Shown piece by piece: positions 18,983-29,309 of a stretch of 56,556 nt of DNA. A model generated the notes under the pieces. That model ran no database searches. It was not told the origin of the DNA and worked only from the letters and a program-made list of their open reading frames with translations. The position numbers were made by a program, and so were the translations under genes. Origin of the DNA: Tieghemiomyces parasiticus (taxonomy: Eukaryota > Kickxellomycota > Dimargaritomycetes > Dimargaritales > Dimargaritaceae); the NCBI GenBank assembly GCA_027575765.1, contig JANBPT010000206.1, forward strand, positions 1-56,556, in the 5' to 3' direction. How positions within the stretch are numbered: position 1 is the first letter of the stretch; every line of letters starts with the position of its first letter.

Positions 18983-21334
18983 TTAATCCTTGCCCTTGAC
19001 AAAGTCCGCCGCACGGTGGAGCAGGTGTACCATAGCGTCCATCTCGGTCAGGAATCGATCCCACTGCTCTTCCTCGACCGACTCGCGCAGGATGGGTAGG
19101 GTGAGGGCGCTGTACCCGGTATAGATTCCGGGCGCGTATACGGTGTGTTTAAACCACGGGCGACTGGGAATACCCTCGGAGCGCAGGAACTGGCACTCAA
19201 AGTGGTAGAGTCGGGCGTTCAAGGTCGCCCGCTGGGCCCGACATTTCTTCCGTTGTTTGTGCGAGCCACGGTCGCAAAACGCGCCGGCCTTGGCCGTCAG
19301 CTTATCCAAGTCATGGTGCAGGTCGGTTGTTCGCTCGGTCAAATGGTCAACCGCCTTGTACAGTCTACCCAGGTCCAGGACCGACCGGTGCCCAGGCCCC
19401 GTTGCGGCGTCGGCTCCGGTCGCGACCGTTGGGTCACGCTGACATTCTAACGGATTCATTAGGTTATCCTCCCCAGGACACATTTTGCGGCGGATGGCCA
19501 GCTCGAGCTCGGCAACATGGCGACGTAGGGCGGTGGCGTAGTGCGTCAGATTCAGCGGGACGACGGGTAGATCGGCCAGCCGGAGCAGCAGGCCGCCCAG
19601 GACGCGGGTGGCGGCTTGGTGGTACCGGAAATCTGGGTCTACGTGCTTCGCCATATTGTGGAAGCTGTCGTAGGCCGAGTGATAGAGCCCCCGGGGGCCT
19701 GCAAAACTGAAATCCACGCTGGCGATACCGGCGTGCTGGAGGAATGGCGTATAGTCGGAGCCGCTACCGAGGGGTGTTACGTAAGGGGTCCCGTCCACGT
19801 AATGACCTTCCGGTCGGTCGACCCACTCGTCATAAACGGTTTGGTTGGTCCCTGCCACGGTGACACCACGGGTCACATTGTAAATTAGCGGGACGAGGGA
19901 CGGGGAGGCCCCGGCGATAAAGTGTGGGCCGTACACCGCCACGTCCAAGTTGAGGTAGGCCACCGCCTTGTCGCGCAGCCAGTCGCGGTGGTCTTCGACC
20001 CACTCAGTCGACCCCGTGAGGCCGTACTCCTCGGCATCCCAGGAGGCCAGTATGATGGTACGGCGCGGCCGCCACCCGGCGCGAAGGAGGACACCCAAGG
20101 CACGGGCGGTTTCAAACAGGGTAGTGGTGCCCGACCCTGGATCCGCGGCCCCAAAGACCCAGCTGTCGCGGTGGCTTCCGGCGATTACCACGCGGTCCGG
20201 TTCCTGCCACCCTTTGATCCGAGCCACGACGTTCCAGATGGGCGTGACCTGGTTCCGCACTCGGTTAACCAGCTGGATCCGGGCCGTGGAGGGACCCGTG
20301 GCGTAGGTAACCGGGAGGGCACCCGACCAGCCGCCGGCCCAGTCACTGACGTTGTGACCATGGCCCGCTAGGGCGCGCAGGAGCGGGAGGGCGTTGCCGT
20401 AGGAAATGGGGAGCGACGGGATGGTGGGAAGATTACGCGCACTACCGATTGGCAGCCGCTTCACATCGCCCGTGGCGGCTTCCCCCGGGGTGAGGGGGTC
20501 ACCGGGGTACTGGTTCATAAACAGGACCGAACCGCGTTCCACGGAACCGGCAGGTCGGAAGGGACCATCCGGGTACACCGGGCCACGGGCGTACCCGTCG
20601 TCGGCCGGGTCACTGTAAATCAGTACGCCGGCCGCGCCGGCTGCCTCGGCCAGCATCACCTTGACCCCGCGGGCGATGCGGCCGTACCGCACGAGCACAA
20701 TCCGGCCTTTCACGGCGACGCCGCGGCGGGCCAACTGGGCAAAATCACCACGGGTGCCGTAGTTAGCATACACCAGCTCAGCAGTCACGTCGCCCGAGGC
20801 CGAGTGGCCGTGGAACACCGGGGGAATTTCGCGCTGCAAGTGGGAAGTGTCATCCTCGTCGATAATCGCCTCGTTCAGGTCAGCTTCGAACTGCAGGGAT
20901 GCCGGTTCGACGATGGCCAGGCGCTGCTCAAGCGGATAGTTAAGCAGAGGCTCATACGTGACAATGTCAACCTCCGGGAGACCAAAGTCCAGCCACTGGG
21001 ACCGGGTCCACTCGGCGTCCGTACGGTTGACACCCGCCTGGTGCACACTGGAGGCGTATTGCTGCAGCCGATCGCGCAGCTTCTGTGGGTCCGGTAGGGC
21101 TTGGAAGAGACGGTAGGCGTCGAGGGTGGGGCCGTAATCGCCACCGGGCGAGGGGTGGTGGTGCTTGCTGAGAATGGCGACCGGATCGAGCTGAACCACG
21201 GACGGGAACCAGAAAGTGAAGAGTACGAGTCCCGCCGCCAAAGTCAGAGTAACCAGGGCGTGGCGAATGTAGCGGGCACGAGTACTGTGACGAGCCCCGA
21301 CGGAAGGGCAGTCAGGGCCGACCGCGGATTTCAT
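18983..21334 (-). CDS. M28 peptidase, glutamate carboxypeptidase II / transferrin-receptor-like (783 aa)
   Basis: The first true ATG is at 21334. A short cytosolic tail is followed by one signal-anchor helix (about 25-46), making a type II membrane protein. A PA domain (about 180-300) interrupts the peptidase fold, as in the family. All metal ligands of human GCPII are present: H388 and D398 (in SHRDSWVFGAADPGSG), catalytic E435 with ligand E436 (SWDAEEYG), D464 and H552 (GLYHSAYDS). Four of the sites sit exactly 11 residues from the human numbering. The last 150 residues form the transferrin-receptor-like dimerisation domain. An active luminal or vacuolar di-zinc carboxypeptidase is therefore likely; fungal relatives include Vps70 and Tre1/2. 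It has no intron. A minus-strand AATAAA lies at 18835-18840. Confidence 0.92.
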   Translation of the reverse strand: MKSAVGPDCPSVGARHSTRARYIRHALVTLTLAAGLVLFTFWFPSVVQLDPVAILSKHHHPSPGGDYGPTLDAYRLFQALPDPQKLRDRLQQYASSVHQAGVNRTDAEWTRSQWLDFGLPEVDIVTYEPLLNYPLEQRLAIVEPASLQFEADLNEAIIDEDDTSHLQREIPPVFHGHSASGDVTAELVYANYGTRGDFAQLARRGVAVKGRIVLVRYGRIARGVKVMLAEAAGAAGVLIYSDPADDGYARGPVYPDGPFRPAGSVERGSVLFMNQYPGDPLTPGEAATGDVKRLPIGSARNLPTIPSLPISYGNALPLLRALAGHGHNVSDWAGGWSGALPVTYATGPSTARIQLVNRVRNQVTPIWNVVARIKGWQEPDRVVIAGSHRDSWVFGAADPGSGTTTLFETARALGVLLRAGWRPRRTIILASWDAEEYGLTGSTEWVEDHRDWLRDKAVAYLNLDVAVYGPHFIAGASPSLVPLIYNVTRGVTVAGTNQTVYDEWVDRPEGHYVDGTPYVTPLGSGSDYTPFLQHAGIASVDFSFAGPRGLYHSAYDSFHNMAKHVDPDFRYHQAATRVLGGLLLRLADLPVVPLNLTHYATALRRHVAELELAIRRKMCPGEDNLMNPLECQRDPTVATGADAATGPGHRSVLDLGRLYKAVDHLTERTTDLHHDLDKLTAKAGAFCDRGSHKQRKKCRAQRATLNARLYHFECQFLRSEGIPSRPWFKHTVYAPGIYTGYSALTLPILRESVEEEQWDRFLTEMDAMVHLLHRAADFVKGKD

Positions 21335-21497
21335 TATAAGCAGCACAAGAAGTAGGCAGGTAGGAGAGGGAGGGGGTATTTCAGGATGGGCTGTCGCGGG
21401 GAGAAGGGTCAGTAGAGAGATGGGGAGTTGGTATGGTTCCCAGTCGAATGTGGATGCTTAATATGAAGGATCACAGGGAGCCAACGCCCGGGACTAG

Positions 21498-21514
21498 ATA
21501 TATATATATATATA
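21498..21514. repeat. (AT)n microsatellite
   Basis: Seventeen bases of alternating A and T, about 160 bp upstream of the M28 start. Confidence 0.9.
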
Positions 21515-21880
21515 CTTTTCAGTGGTACCGAAGCGTTCGGCGCAGGGTTGAATGGGTAGTGAACTTTCATCCTACGTGTCTGCGCGCCACGGGGGGAGGT
21601 GGCAACCAGCCAAGCTATTTTCTATCGAAGCTTGGTAAGCCCCCCTGACCTTTTGGCAGGTGGGGTTGGGCCTATTGTCGACAGCGGTCGCGCAGGCGGT
21701 GGGTCTTGATAGCCAACATCGCCCGAGACTATTAAATGTGGATCACAACTACTGTTGCGGTCAGAGCTAGACGTAGCGCCCCGGGCACCAGTTAGCCGAA
21801 CCTTGACCCTAGCTTTGACCCGCCCCTCACTCTCCTACCACGTTTGGCTCCCTTGCGTAGATAATCATCGCAGCCAAAAA

Positions 21881-21898
21881 TATTAATAATAATAATAG
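21881..21898. repeat. (TAA)n trinucleotide repeat
   Basis: Five to six TAA/TAT units in a row within intergenic DNA. Confidence 0.8.
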
Positions 21899-22848
21899 CC
21901 GGTCGGCCCACGAACCCAATTAAGAGGTGGTACGGTATGCGTCAGAGAGCACTAGATAACATGTCCGAAGGTACATTGGTAAATTTTTTGAATGGTTGGG
22001 CTTACTTCACGGCAACATACTGATCAGGATACATAAAGACTAGAACTGGATGCTGAAATGAGTCAGCGGGAGAGCAGGTGTAAGGATGGCAGGTTTGAAT
22101 CGGCTGCTGTGTTGATACTTCGTCAGCCATTGCCCAGCCGTCCCATGCGATTTATTAGTTGATGGTCGTGGAAACGGGATCAATAGTAATCCGGGCACAA
22201 GCGTGTGAGTGGGCGGCAACGACGATGTTTATTGAAACTGACATTGGGGGTCTTATATATGGCATGAGGACTGGGCTTTTATCTGACCTCCTTGTCAGTT
22301 TGGCATCTGTACAAGTACAGGGAACAAGCGGCTGGTTGGAGGTGGTCGGGATACAGGATGGTCAGCTGTGACAACATCTTGAGGGATATTTGGCGTAGGT
22401 TAGAAAATGAATGCGGCAAGCGTACGGAAGGTTGGTTAAGCCAAAGGCCACCATTGGCCAGGTGCAAGCCTCCAAGTATGATAATGCAAGTGGTAACCAG
22501 ATAGGGAATTATGATCAGGGTAATCGTAAAAGGCTGCAATCGTTAGTGATTCGTTGGGTGATGGCACTATAGGCGCGTCTAATGGTGCGACCTTTGGCCA
22601 TTGGTTTCGGTGACCACAGCCACTCCTTATCCATAGCCTTCCGAGGCAAGCAGCCCATATCACATCTCATCAGAATAGCCGATTGTCCAAGCCATCCGCA
22701 ATCAGATAATCAAGCCGTTAGGAGGACCTTATGGTGGGCACCTTATTATAATCTGAAACTGTTGAATTTTTGAGTTTATGGTTTTAATGATACAAAAAAG
22801 ATATAGAGGCACCCAGTACCAGGTTGCGGACCATACCGGGCGCAGATA

Positions 22849-25386
22849 TCATGTACCGCGACTGCCTACAAAAGTCAGGATATTAGCCAGAGTCTTCTGC
22901 GTTCCTTGCGGGGCTGGGAAGCTGGCCGAGCGGGGCCCTAAGGTTGCCCGGGTTCCGCTACGTCGACCGCGGAGTCCCCGCCCCGCCGCAGGAGCGGGAA
23001 CCGCGCGTGAACTCAACTTGTGTTGAATTCCGCTGAGTTGACTCAGTCGTCGGTCGATCTCTGAGCACCGGGTGGTGCCGCCCATTCCGTCGTGGACCAG
23101 ATTCGGCGGCGCACGCCGCTTCGCGGGCTTAGGCTCGGCGAAGGCGGAGACGGAGCTGCGCTTGCCCAGTGTGGTGAAGTGCAGAGAGCCCAAATTCGTA
23201 GCGGACACGATGGGGTCCACCGGCTCGGGGCTGGGTGATGACGCGGAGTAACGCGTTGAGTCGGACACATTATAGACCGTATCAGTCGCATTCGTTTCGT
23301 CATCGTCGTCATCGAGACAGATCAGTTCGGGTTGTCCTGGCTGACTCAAGGCGGGGCTGGTAGTGCGGGGGGTCGCTACTGCAAATGGGTTGGCGGGGGC
23401 CGGAGGGGTGGTTACCGTCGGCTGCCGATGACCTAAGGCGCCGCGGCTGGCCAAGGCCTTTTCATTGGAATCAGGCTCTGTCCCGGGTTGGTGGCGCCGG
23501 GCGCTCCAGATATTCGTGGCAGCCGCGGATTGTGTATTCACGACACCTGACGGTCGGTGAGTACTGCTACACAACAATTCGTACTGCTGCTTAAGGAGCT
23601 CCAACTGGGGAGAAACCCAAAGGTATTTGAGATGGTAAAGGTTCATCCGGAACGTTAGGGGTCACAAAGGGGGGAATTAAGCGGGGAAACGTGCACAATT
23701 GCGGCGTCTTGTCCATTAGACGGACCCGACCTACCTTCTCCTTCTGGCTCCGAGTGTGGCCCTTGATCATTTCCAACTGCTCGCGAGTAGACCGAGCGGT
23801 ATCTTCGGCCACCGCCTGTTTCTGCCGGGCTTCATGAGCGTCGCTGTTATAAGAAAGGGAAAGGGGGTCGAAATTCGGACCAAATACGCCGAAGATGGTT
23901 AGAACATATTTTGACGCGATCACCTTCATCGTTCACGCTAGCCTAGAGGCTTGACTACAATGATACCAGGGCAGTTAAGCAAAAAATTGCATCTTAGCTA
24001 CTGACCGTGAGAAATCCTCAATCATGCTGCGCAAGCTGAGTACGGTCTGGACCAGGTCGTGTCGATCCATACGATCACACTGGTGCTGGAGGTCATTATC
24101 GGGCGAACCAGGCACGGTTTGGGTGACACTGCGGGGACGGAGGGGAGGAGACGATGATGCGGTTAGGGCCAATGCTTAGCACACCACGGTTAGCTGGAGC
24201 GGTGACAGAGGGGAGCGCAGTAAAGTAGCGCTATCGACCGTCTTGACCTACAGGTTCAGGGCCGAAAGTCGGGCGTGACTTGATTGCAAGGCCTTAAATT
24301 TGCGCTCCATGGCCTGTTCTCGTGCTTTGAAAGTCTCGAGAAACTCATTGTACTGACGGCTGTTCTCCTTGGCTTCCTGGTGGATCTTCTCGCAGCGCTC
24401 CTTCAGCACTGCGATACAGCGATCCTTGGTGCGCAACACGGCCTCGGCGTTCTACCGACATGGCAGGTGGGTGAGAGGTAGGGCGAAAGTTAGTAAATCG
24501 GCTACGCAGATATGAGAGGAACGATTCGACCTGTAGGGGTGGGCTTGGTAGTAACAACGGCTTACCTCAGCGATATCGGGGTCGTCTTCCCCGTCGCTCT
24601 CCATGTTACGCACGTAGATGCCGACCTCGTCCCAGTCATGAAAAAGAAAGTTGATACGACAGGGCGTGACCCGCGTCTTACAAACGGGACACTTCTGGCC
24701 GGCTATTGGGGACTCTAACCAGTTGATCAAACTGACCGGGTTCAGTAGAGCATGGGGCCAAAGAGGTGGGGAGGCGAATATTTGAGGCCAAGGATTAAAA
24801 TCAAGGATGGGCCGGCTGGCTGTCCAATGAAGCAACCCGAAGGGCCTGGTCTGCGTCACCAAGCTCAATCAGCTAACATTGCGACTTTGAGACGGAATTT
24901 TCGGCATCCCCAGGCTTTTTTTGTTTTTGCCCCCTTCACTTACCATACGGAATGGAAGACATGGCCGCCTGGACGGGAAAAAGGGGGGAAAAGGAACGAA
25001 GGCGGTACAGATGGGGAGGTACAGAAGCGGGTGTGTAATGGTAGGGTTAATCATACTGCGCAAGGATCGGCCGTTTCCCACCCCACAACCCCCGGCTATG
25101 AATACCCACAACAAAGCGCCAGTTGAGTTGGGCGGGAGGTGGGACATCTGGACGGCCCAACAGAAAGCGGGAGGCAATAGGGAGGAGGCCGGTGAGAGAG
25201 CTGTCGATGCGGCTGGCCCTGTGCAGGGCGAGGAGGGAGGGTTGGAGAAGTAGGCTAGAGGCCGCTGGAAGTGCACATACAACTGGTGGCGCAGACCGCG
25301 GACGTGGGTCGGTCTTTGTAGTGGGGGTTCTGAAGAGGCTCCGTTGGCGTTTGCCCCAGCAACTCATAGCATATAGTGCACGGCAT
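22849..25386 (-). CDS. TRAIP: TRAIP-like RING-H2 E3 ubiquitin ligase (seven exons, 494 aa)
   Basis: I built seven exons: 25386-25281, 24968-24944, 24731-24566, 24451-24252, 24128-24006, 23843-23735 and 23604-22849. All junctions are GT-AG and all phases agree. The product starts MPCTICYELL, as TRAIP starts with a near-N-terminal CTIC. The RING-H2 ligands are C3, C6, C36, H38, H41, C44, C58 and C61 (CGHVFHSVC, CPVC). A charged coiled coil covers about 100-260. The tail is disordered, with a SUMO-interaction-like LICLDDDDDE near 337-346 and a PIP-box-like QKTLANIL at 479-486. Human TRAIP has the same order and 469 residues; it ubiquitinates the CMG helicase at replication obstacles in the nucleus. 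Family membership is firm as a RING/coiled-coil protein; the TRAIP assignment is inference. Confidence 0.8.
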
Positions 25387-26350
25387 AGTCTGAGCCGCTC
25401 GGGTCGCCCTGGCGAACGATGAGGAATGAGGATGCGTATGGGTGAGATGGGCAGGAAACGGCCGTCGGCGGAGTCGGCACCGCGGACGAGGCAGGGAATG
25501 TGGCGACTACGCAGGATATACGCGGAGTATTGAAGGGCAGGTCGACAAGGCGAGGAAAGTAGTGGCACGTCAAGTGCAGTGCGGGAGAGGCCGTGAAGTG
25601 GAAGCGACGAAACAGACCGACATGGATACGAAAGGAGGCGAGGCGAGTGCAATAAGGGGAGAGCTGTTATCGGTCGGTCAGAGACACAGAGACGGGAGGT
25701 GATGGCCCGTCGGCTCGCCGGGGGCCATGGGCCCAGTCGGCGCTGTGCCTCCTGACCTTGGACACTCATACACCGGCGACTTCAGGGGTGGGGCGGTAAA
25801 ATACGGTGGCCACGGCACACAGGAACGCAGGGAACCCTCCAAAAAATTTTATGGAGAACGAGGGCGGCTTGGGCCCCCATCGACCTCCCCGACGGACGAA
25901 GGGAGTGTGGCCACGACGACACCGGTCCCGATAACCGGGGGCGCTCCACTCTGTGGTAAGGAAGACGAGAAAATTGACCCCACCCAGTGTGAAGGGCGGC
26001 CCGCCGAGCGAGTCAAAGCCAAGCGAAAAACTACGTCGGGGGAGGCAGGTAAAGCGTGGACTGTATGCGTACAAAGTGTCGCGAGTGTTGGGCTCCCAGG
26101 CCAATGGACCGATGTCGCGCCAACACCTGCTTACACGAAACCACGGCTGGCTCACACTACCTGCCGGGTGGACGTGTCGCACCGGCAGCTCCCCGACTTG
26201 GCGCGTTTCCGCAGGGAGAGAAGGCGAGAAATCGCGTATGATGGGGAGAGGGGGGGGGAAGGCTGGATGGGACGTTTCCCAGCCGAGTGGCTGTCAGCTG
26301 GGATGCAGTTTGGGATTGTAGCGAAAGGGCCGCCCTGCACCCACACTGGG
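25387..26350 (-). promoter_or_regulatory. Upstream region of the TRAIP-like gene, pyrimidine-rich on the sense strand
   Basis: The plus strand is purine-rich here, so the minus (sense) strand is C/T-rich, like the leaders of the wall-enzyme genes. The 240-codon minus frame at 25047-25769 is best explained by this bias and overlaps intron 1. Confidence 0.35.
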
Positions 26351-29058
26351 CCTCGCTAGATAACACTCGGTTGCCACAACGACCGAGCGCCTTGGGCGAC
26401 CAGAGAGCACTGCTGGTCCGCTTGTCGATTAAGCTGATAACGATGTATAAAAACTGCCGTGGCGTTGATGATTCTCGGACTAGCTTCTGGCCCATCACTA
26501 CGTAGAAACTGCCCCAAAGGCTACCATGGCAGCAGGCCAGGATTCACTGGATTATAGGCGACTGATTCCCGTCTGGCCCCCCGTCCGCATCAAACGCAAG
26601 GGGCAGGTATACTGCCAGGTTGGTAGAGCCCGCCCGGGGGCCCTTAGTACGCGGCCAGTAAGTATTGCTGCGCCCGCAGAGCTGCCTAGAAATACGGGAG
26701 ATGGTGGATACGAGATTGGGTGTGCGGCAGAGCTCATGGGTACAGGGCGTGTGACGTAATGAGGGCCTAACAGGCGGTGAAAGTTAGGGAAAAACAAAGG
26801 ACATTGTTTATTAGTAACGGTTCATTTTTCTGCACTGACGGAGGTCCGTTATGTGTGACCGATGGAGGGCTGGCGATGAAGTTCGTCGATGCGGTTCGGC
26901 TTGGTAACGAACGCGTGTTGGACAGGACCTGAGCCATTTTCCTCGTCGGTGCGTGGGGGGGGGAGGCGTAGGAGCTTCAGTGCACGCATAAATCAGTCTG
27001 GCTGGCGGGATGGCGCGTGGGGAAGTGGCCGCAGACGAAAGGATGGTCAATGCGCGTGATCAGACGCATTCCTCTCGAGGAGGAGTACGTTCTCTCCTCA
27101 ACGGAGGGGGGTGAGTCATTCTATCGCTCGCGGTCGGTGATAGCTGACATACCCCTTTATTGGCATTGTCCCACTGGCTTGACAGGCGGCGGAGAAGTTG
27201 GTCTTGCCCGCCACTTTCCACATGGCCAATGCTGGCGTACAAGAAACCGGGCTCCCGGGTCGGCATTTCCAGGCTTTTATATCCCCCCTCCATAACACAA
27301 TAAAATGGACGACCTCGTGCCACTGTGCCCGGTCGTAGCAGATAAGCCGCATGACTCAATAGCTTTGTAATGGCTTTTTACGGGATTAGTATCGTGCACA
27401 GGGTCACCTTGGCAGCTGCGTCCCCATGGGTACGTCGTTGCTCGGCGGTAGGTTGAGAACGTCTCGGTGGCTGGGCCGCTGGGGACAGTTGGCCGCTTAC
27501 GGCGATGGTGCCGATAACCACTGTCCACGCCAAGCGGTAGGGCTAATCCTGGTCGGAACGCCTTCTGCATAGTATTTGTCGCTCACCACAGCAATGTTCC
27601 AGCTACTTACCAACACGGAAGCCGATGAGGTGAGCACGGCTAAGTAGTAAACTCCAGGAACCACTAGACCTTTCGATCCCTCTAATCTTCGGAACAGTAC
27701 CCGAGTTGATTGGGGGGTATTTTCAAAACATCAGGCTCGCCGCTATTGGCCCCTGCTTGACGAGGAAACCAGCCCCCAAGGCTAGCTTTCGATATCACCC
27801 CGTGGTAGCAGGCTCACGATGACCGGCAGTAGTTTGCGGATAGTATCGGAAACGAACGGGCAGCAAAGCACGTGGCAGCCCAACGTACCTTGAGTGAATA
27901 TCTATGCCTCCGTATCTTCTACTAGCCGGCCGATTATCGCAACCCCACTTTTTTGTCGCCTAGGGTCCAGCGCGGCGATATGTATATACTTCAACGGCCA
28001 CTGGCCATTAGCCGATAGTGGTGGATTAATGCATAGCCCGTGAGTGGGGGAGGAAGAGAAGGATGGGGTTATTCAACGTGTTTTGTGTGTGGCATTCGAC
28101 ATAGCAGCCGCTATTTTTACAATGTTTTAAAAAGGGGAAGGCCCTGAGAGGGGCAAGGGGAGGAGGAATATGTTTATTTACCGTCGAGTAAAACGCTGCG
28201 ACTCTCATGGTAATCGTAAGCTGGTGTACATCCTGCTTAGAGAAAAAAAATCCCCCCGGCGGGGAGAAATTGTGGTTCCAGCGGCAGTCGCGGGGTAAGG
28301 GGCAGGGGGGGACATTTCAGCTTTTCGAGACAGCGGACTAGGTCTGTCCAATAGATCTCTTGAGCGGTATCGATCCTCCCTTTTTTGTTAGTGAATGGAT
28401 CACCGCTTTCTGATGTTTAGCTCATAATGACTTCCTGCTCTCGTAACCATAATCACATTGCTATGCGCTGGCCCATCCTTCTCTACGCCCTCATGTGTCA
28501 CACAAGGCCTAACGAATAGGCTCGGCCGGACACCAGAGCCCATCGACCCCAGCACTACTTGACCCCTATTTCAGACATGCCTGCTTTGGCTTTGCGTTTC
28601 ATAATTACCGAAATGGCGCATTTCAGGTCCAACTGTTCACTGTGCAGAGTCGGCAATATTAGAACCCATTACTCCACCCGATTGGAAGGAATGTGGGTTG
28701 AGTGTTGAGGGCTACTTTCGCTTCTGATCTCCATCGGTGTTTGGAAACATCAGGAGCCGTCAATCGCTAACCCCTTCTGTCTGGTCAGTGTTTCCTTAAT
28801 GTGCATTGTACGGCTCATTCGCCCCTTGCTGTAACGTCAGCGAAATTAGGTAAGCGGACTGACCGCCCGCCAACCGTCAGCCGGTCCGCACTGACTTTTG
28901 GCTATATACGGCTCCAAGTAACAACACCGGTTTGCCTTGTCCAGTGTCTACCGGAAGTCCTCTAGATCAACGTGCGTGAGCTCCCTCTTGTCCTCACGTT
29001 TCGCCCGATATCGCTAAAATCCCGGTCTCACATTACTCAATGAAATGTTCATGATGCC
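26351..29058. other. Intergenic region, no gene recognised
   Basis: No frame longer than 100 codons resembles a protein. A TATAAAAA on the plus strand (26446-26453) precedes an ATG at 26526 with a 77-codon frame, and a minus-strand TATAAAAG lies at 27274-27281. Neither leads to a gene I can defend. Confidence 0.5.
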
Positions 29059-29066
29059 TATAAATA
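29059..29066 (+). promoter_or_regulatory. TATA box candidate for the ABCG transporter
   Basis: TATAAATA lies 244 bp upstream of the ATG at 29310. It is the same motif, at about the same distance, as the one upstream of the secreted-protein gene. Confidence 0.45.
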
Positions 29067-29309
29067 ACTCGGCGTGGCGCCCCTTTGACTGCTTGACAAG
29101 CCTCTTCGATGTTTAGACGCCCACCCTAACGTTTGGCATACCAATGGTATCCTACTTTGCTAACACGCGCCTCGTCCTTTCACCGTTTGTATTATTATTA
29201 CTCTGAATTACCTATCGGGCGTCGTGCTGCTCTTTCCTGTTTATTGCCGTGTCACTATTCGCCTTTGTATTCCGTTTGACCCGTTGCCTTATCCATTAAT
29301 TATTTATCC

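Larger units (their letters stand above)
21335..22848. other. Intergenic region, no gene recognised
   Basis: This contains the upstream region of the M28 gene and the 3' flank of the TRAIP-like gene. An AT run is at 21498-21514 and a TAA repeat at 21881-21898. I see no coding or RNA gene. Confidence 0.55.

Noticed and set aside
21335..21346. Upstream extension of the M28 gene
   Set aside because: It would need a GTG start; the first ATG is at 21334.
25047..25769. 240-codon minus frame over the TRAIP-like first exon
   Set aside because: It runs through intron 1 and the upstream region in a frame other than the RING frame; its Arg/Ser/Pro/Leu bias is compositional.
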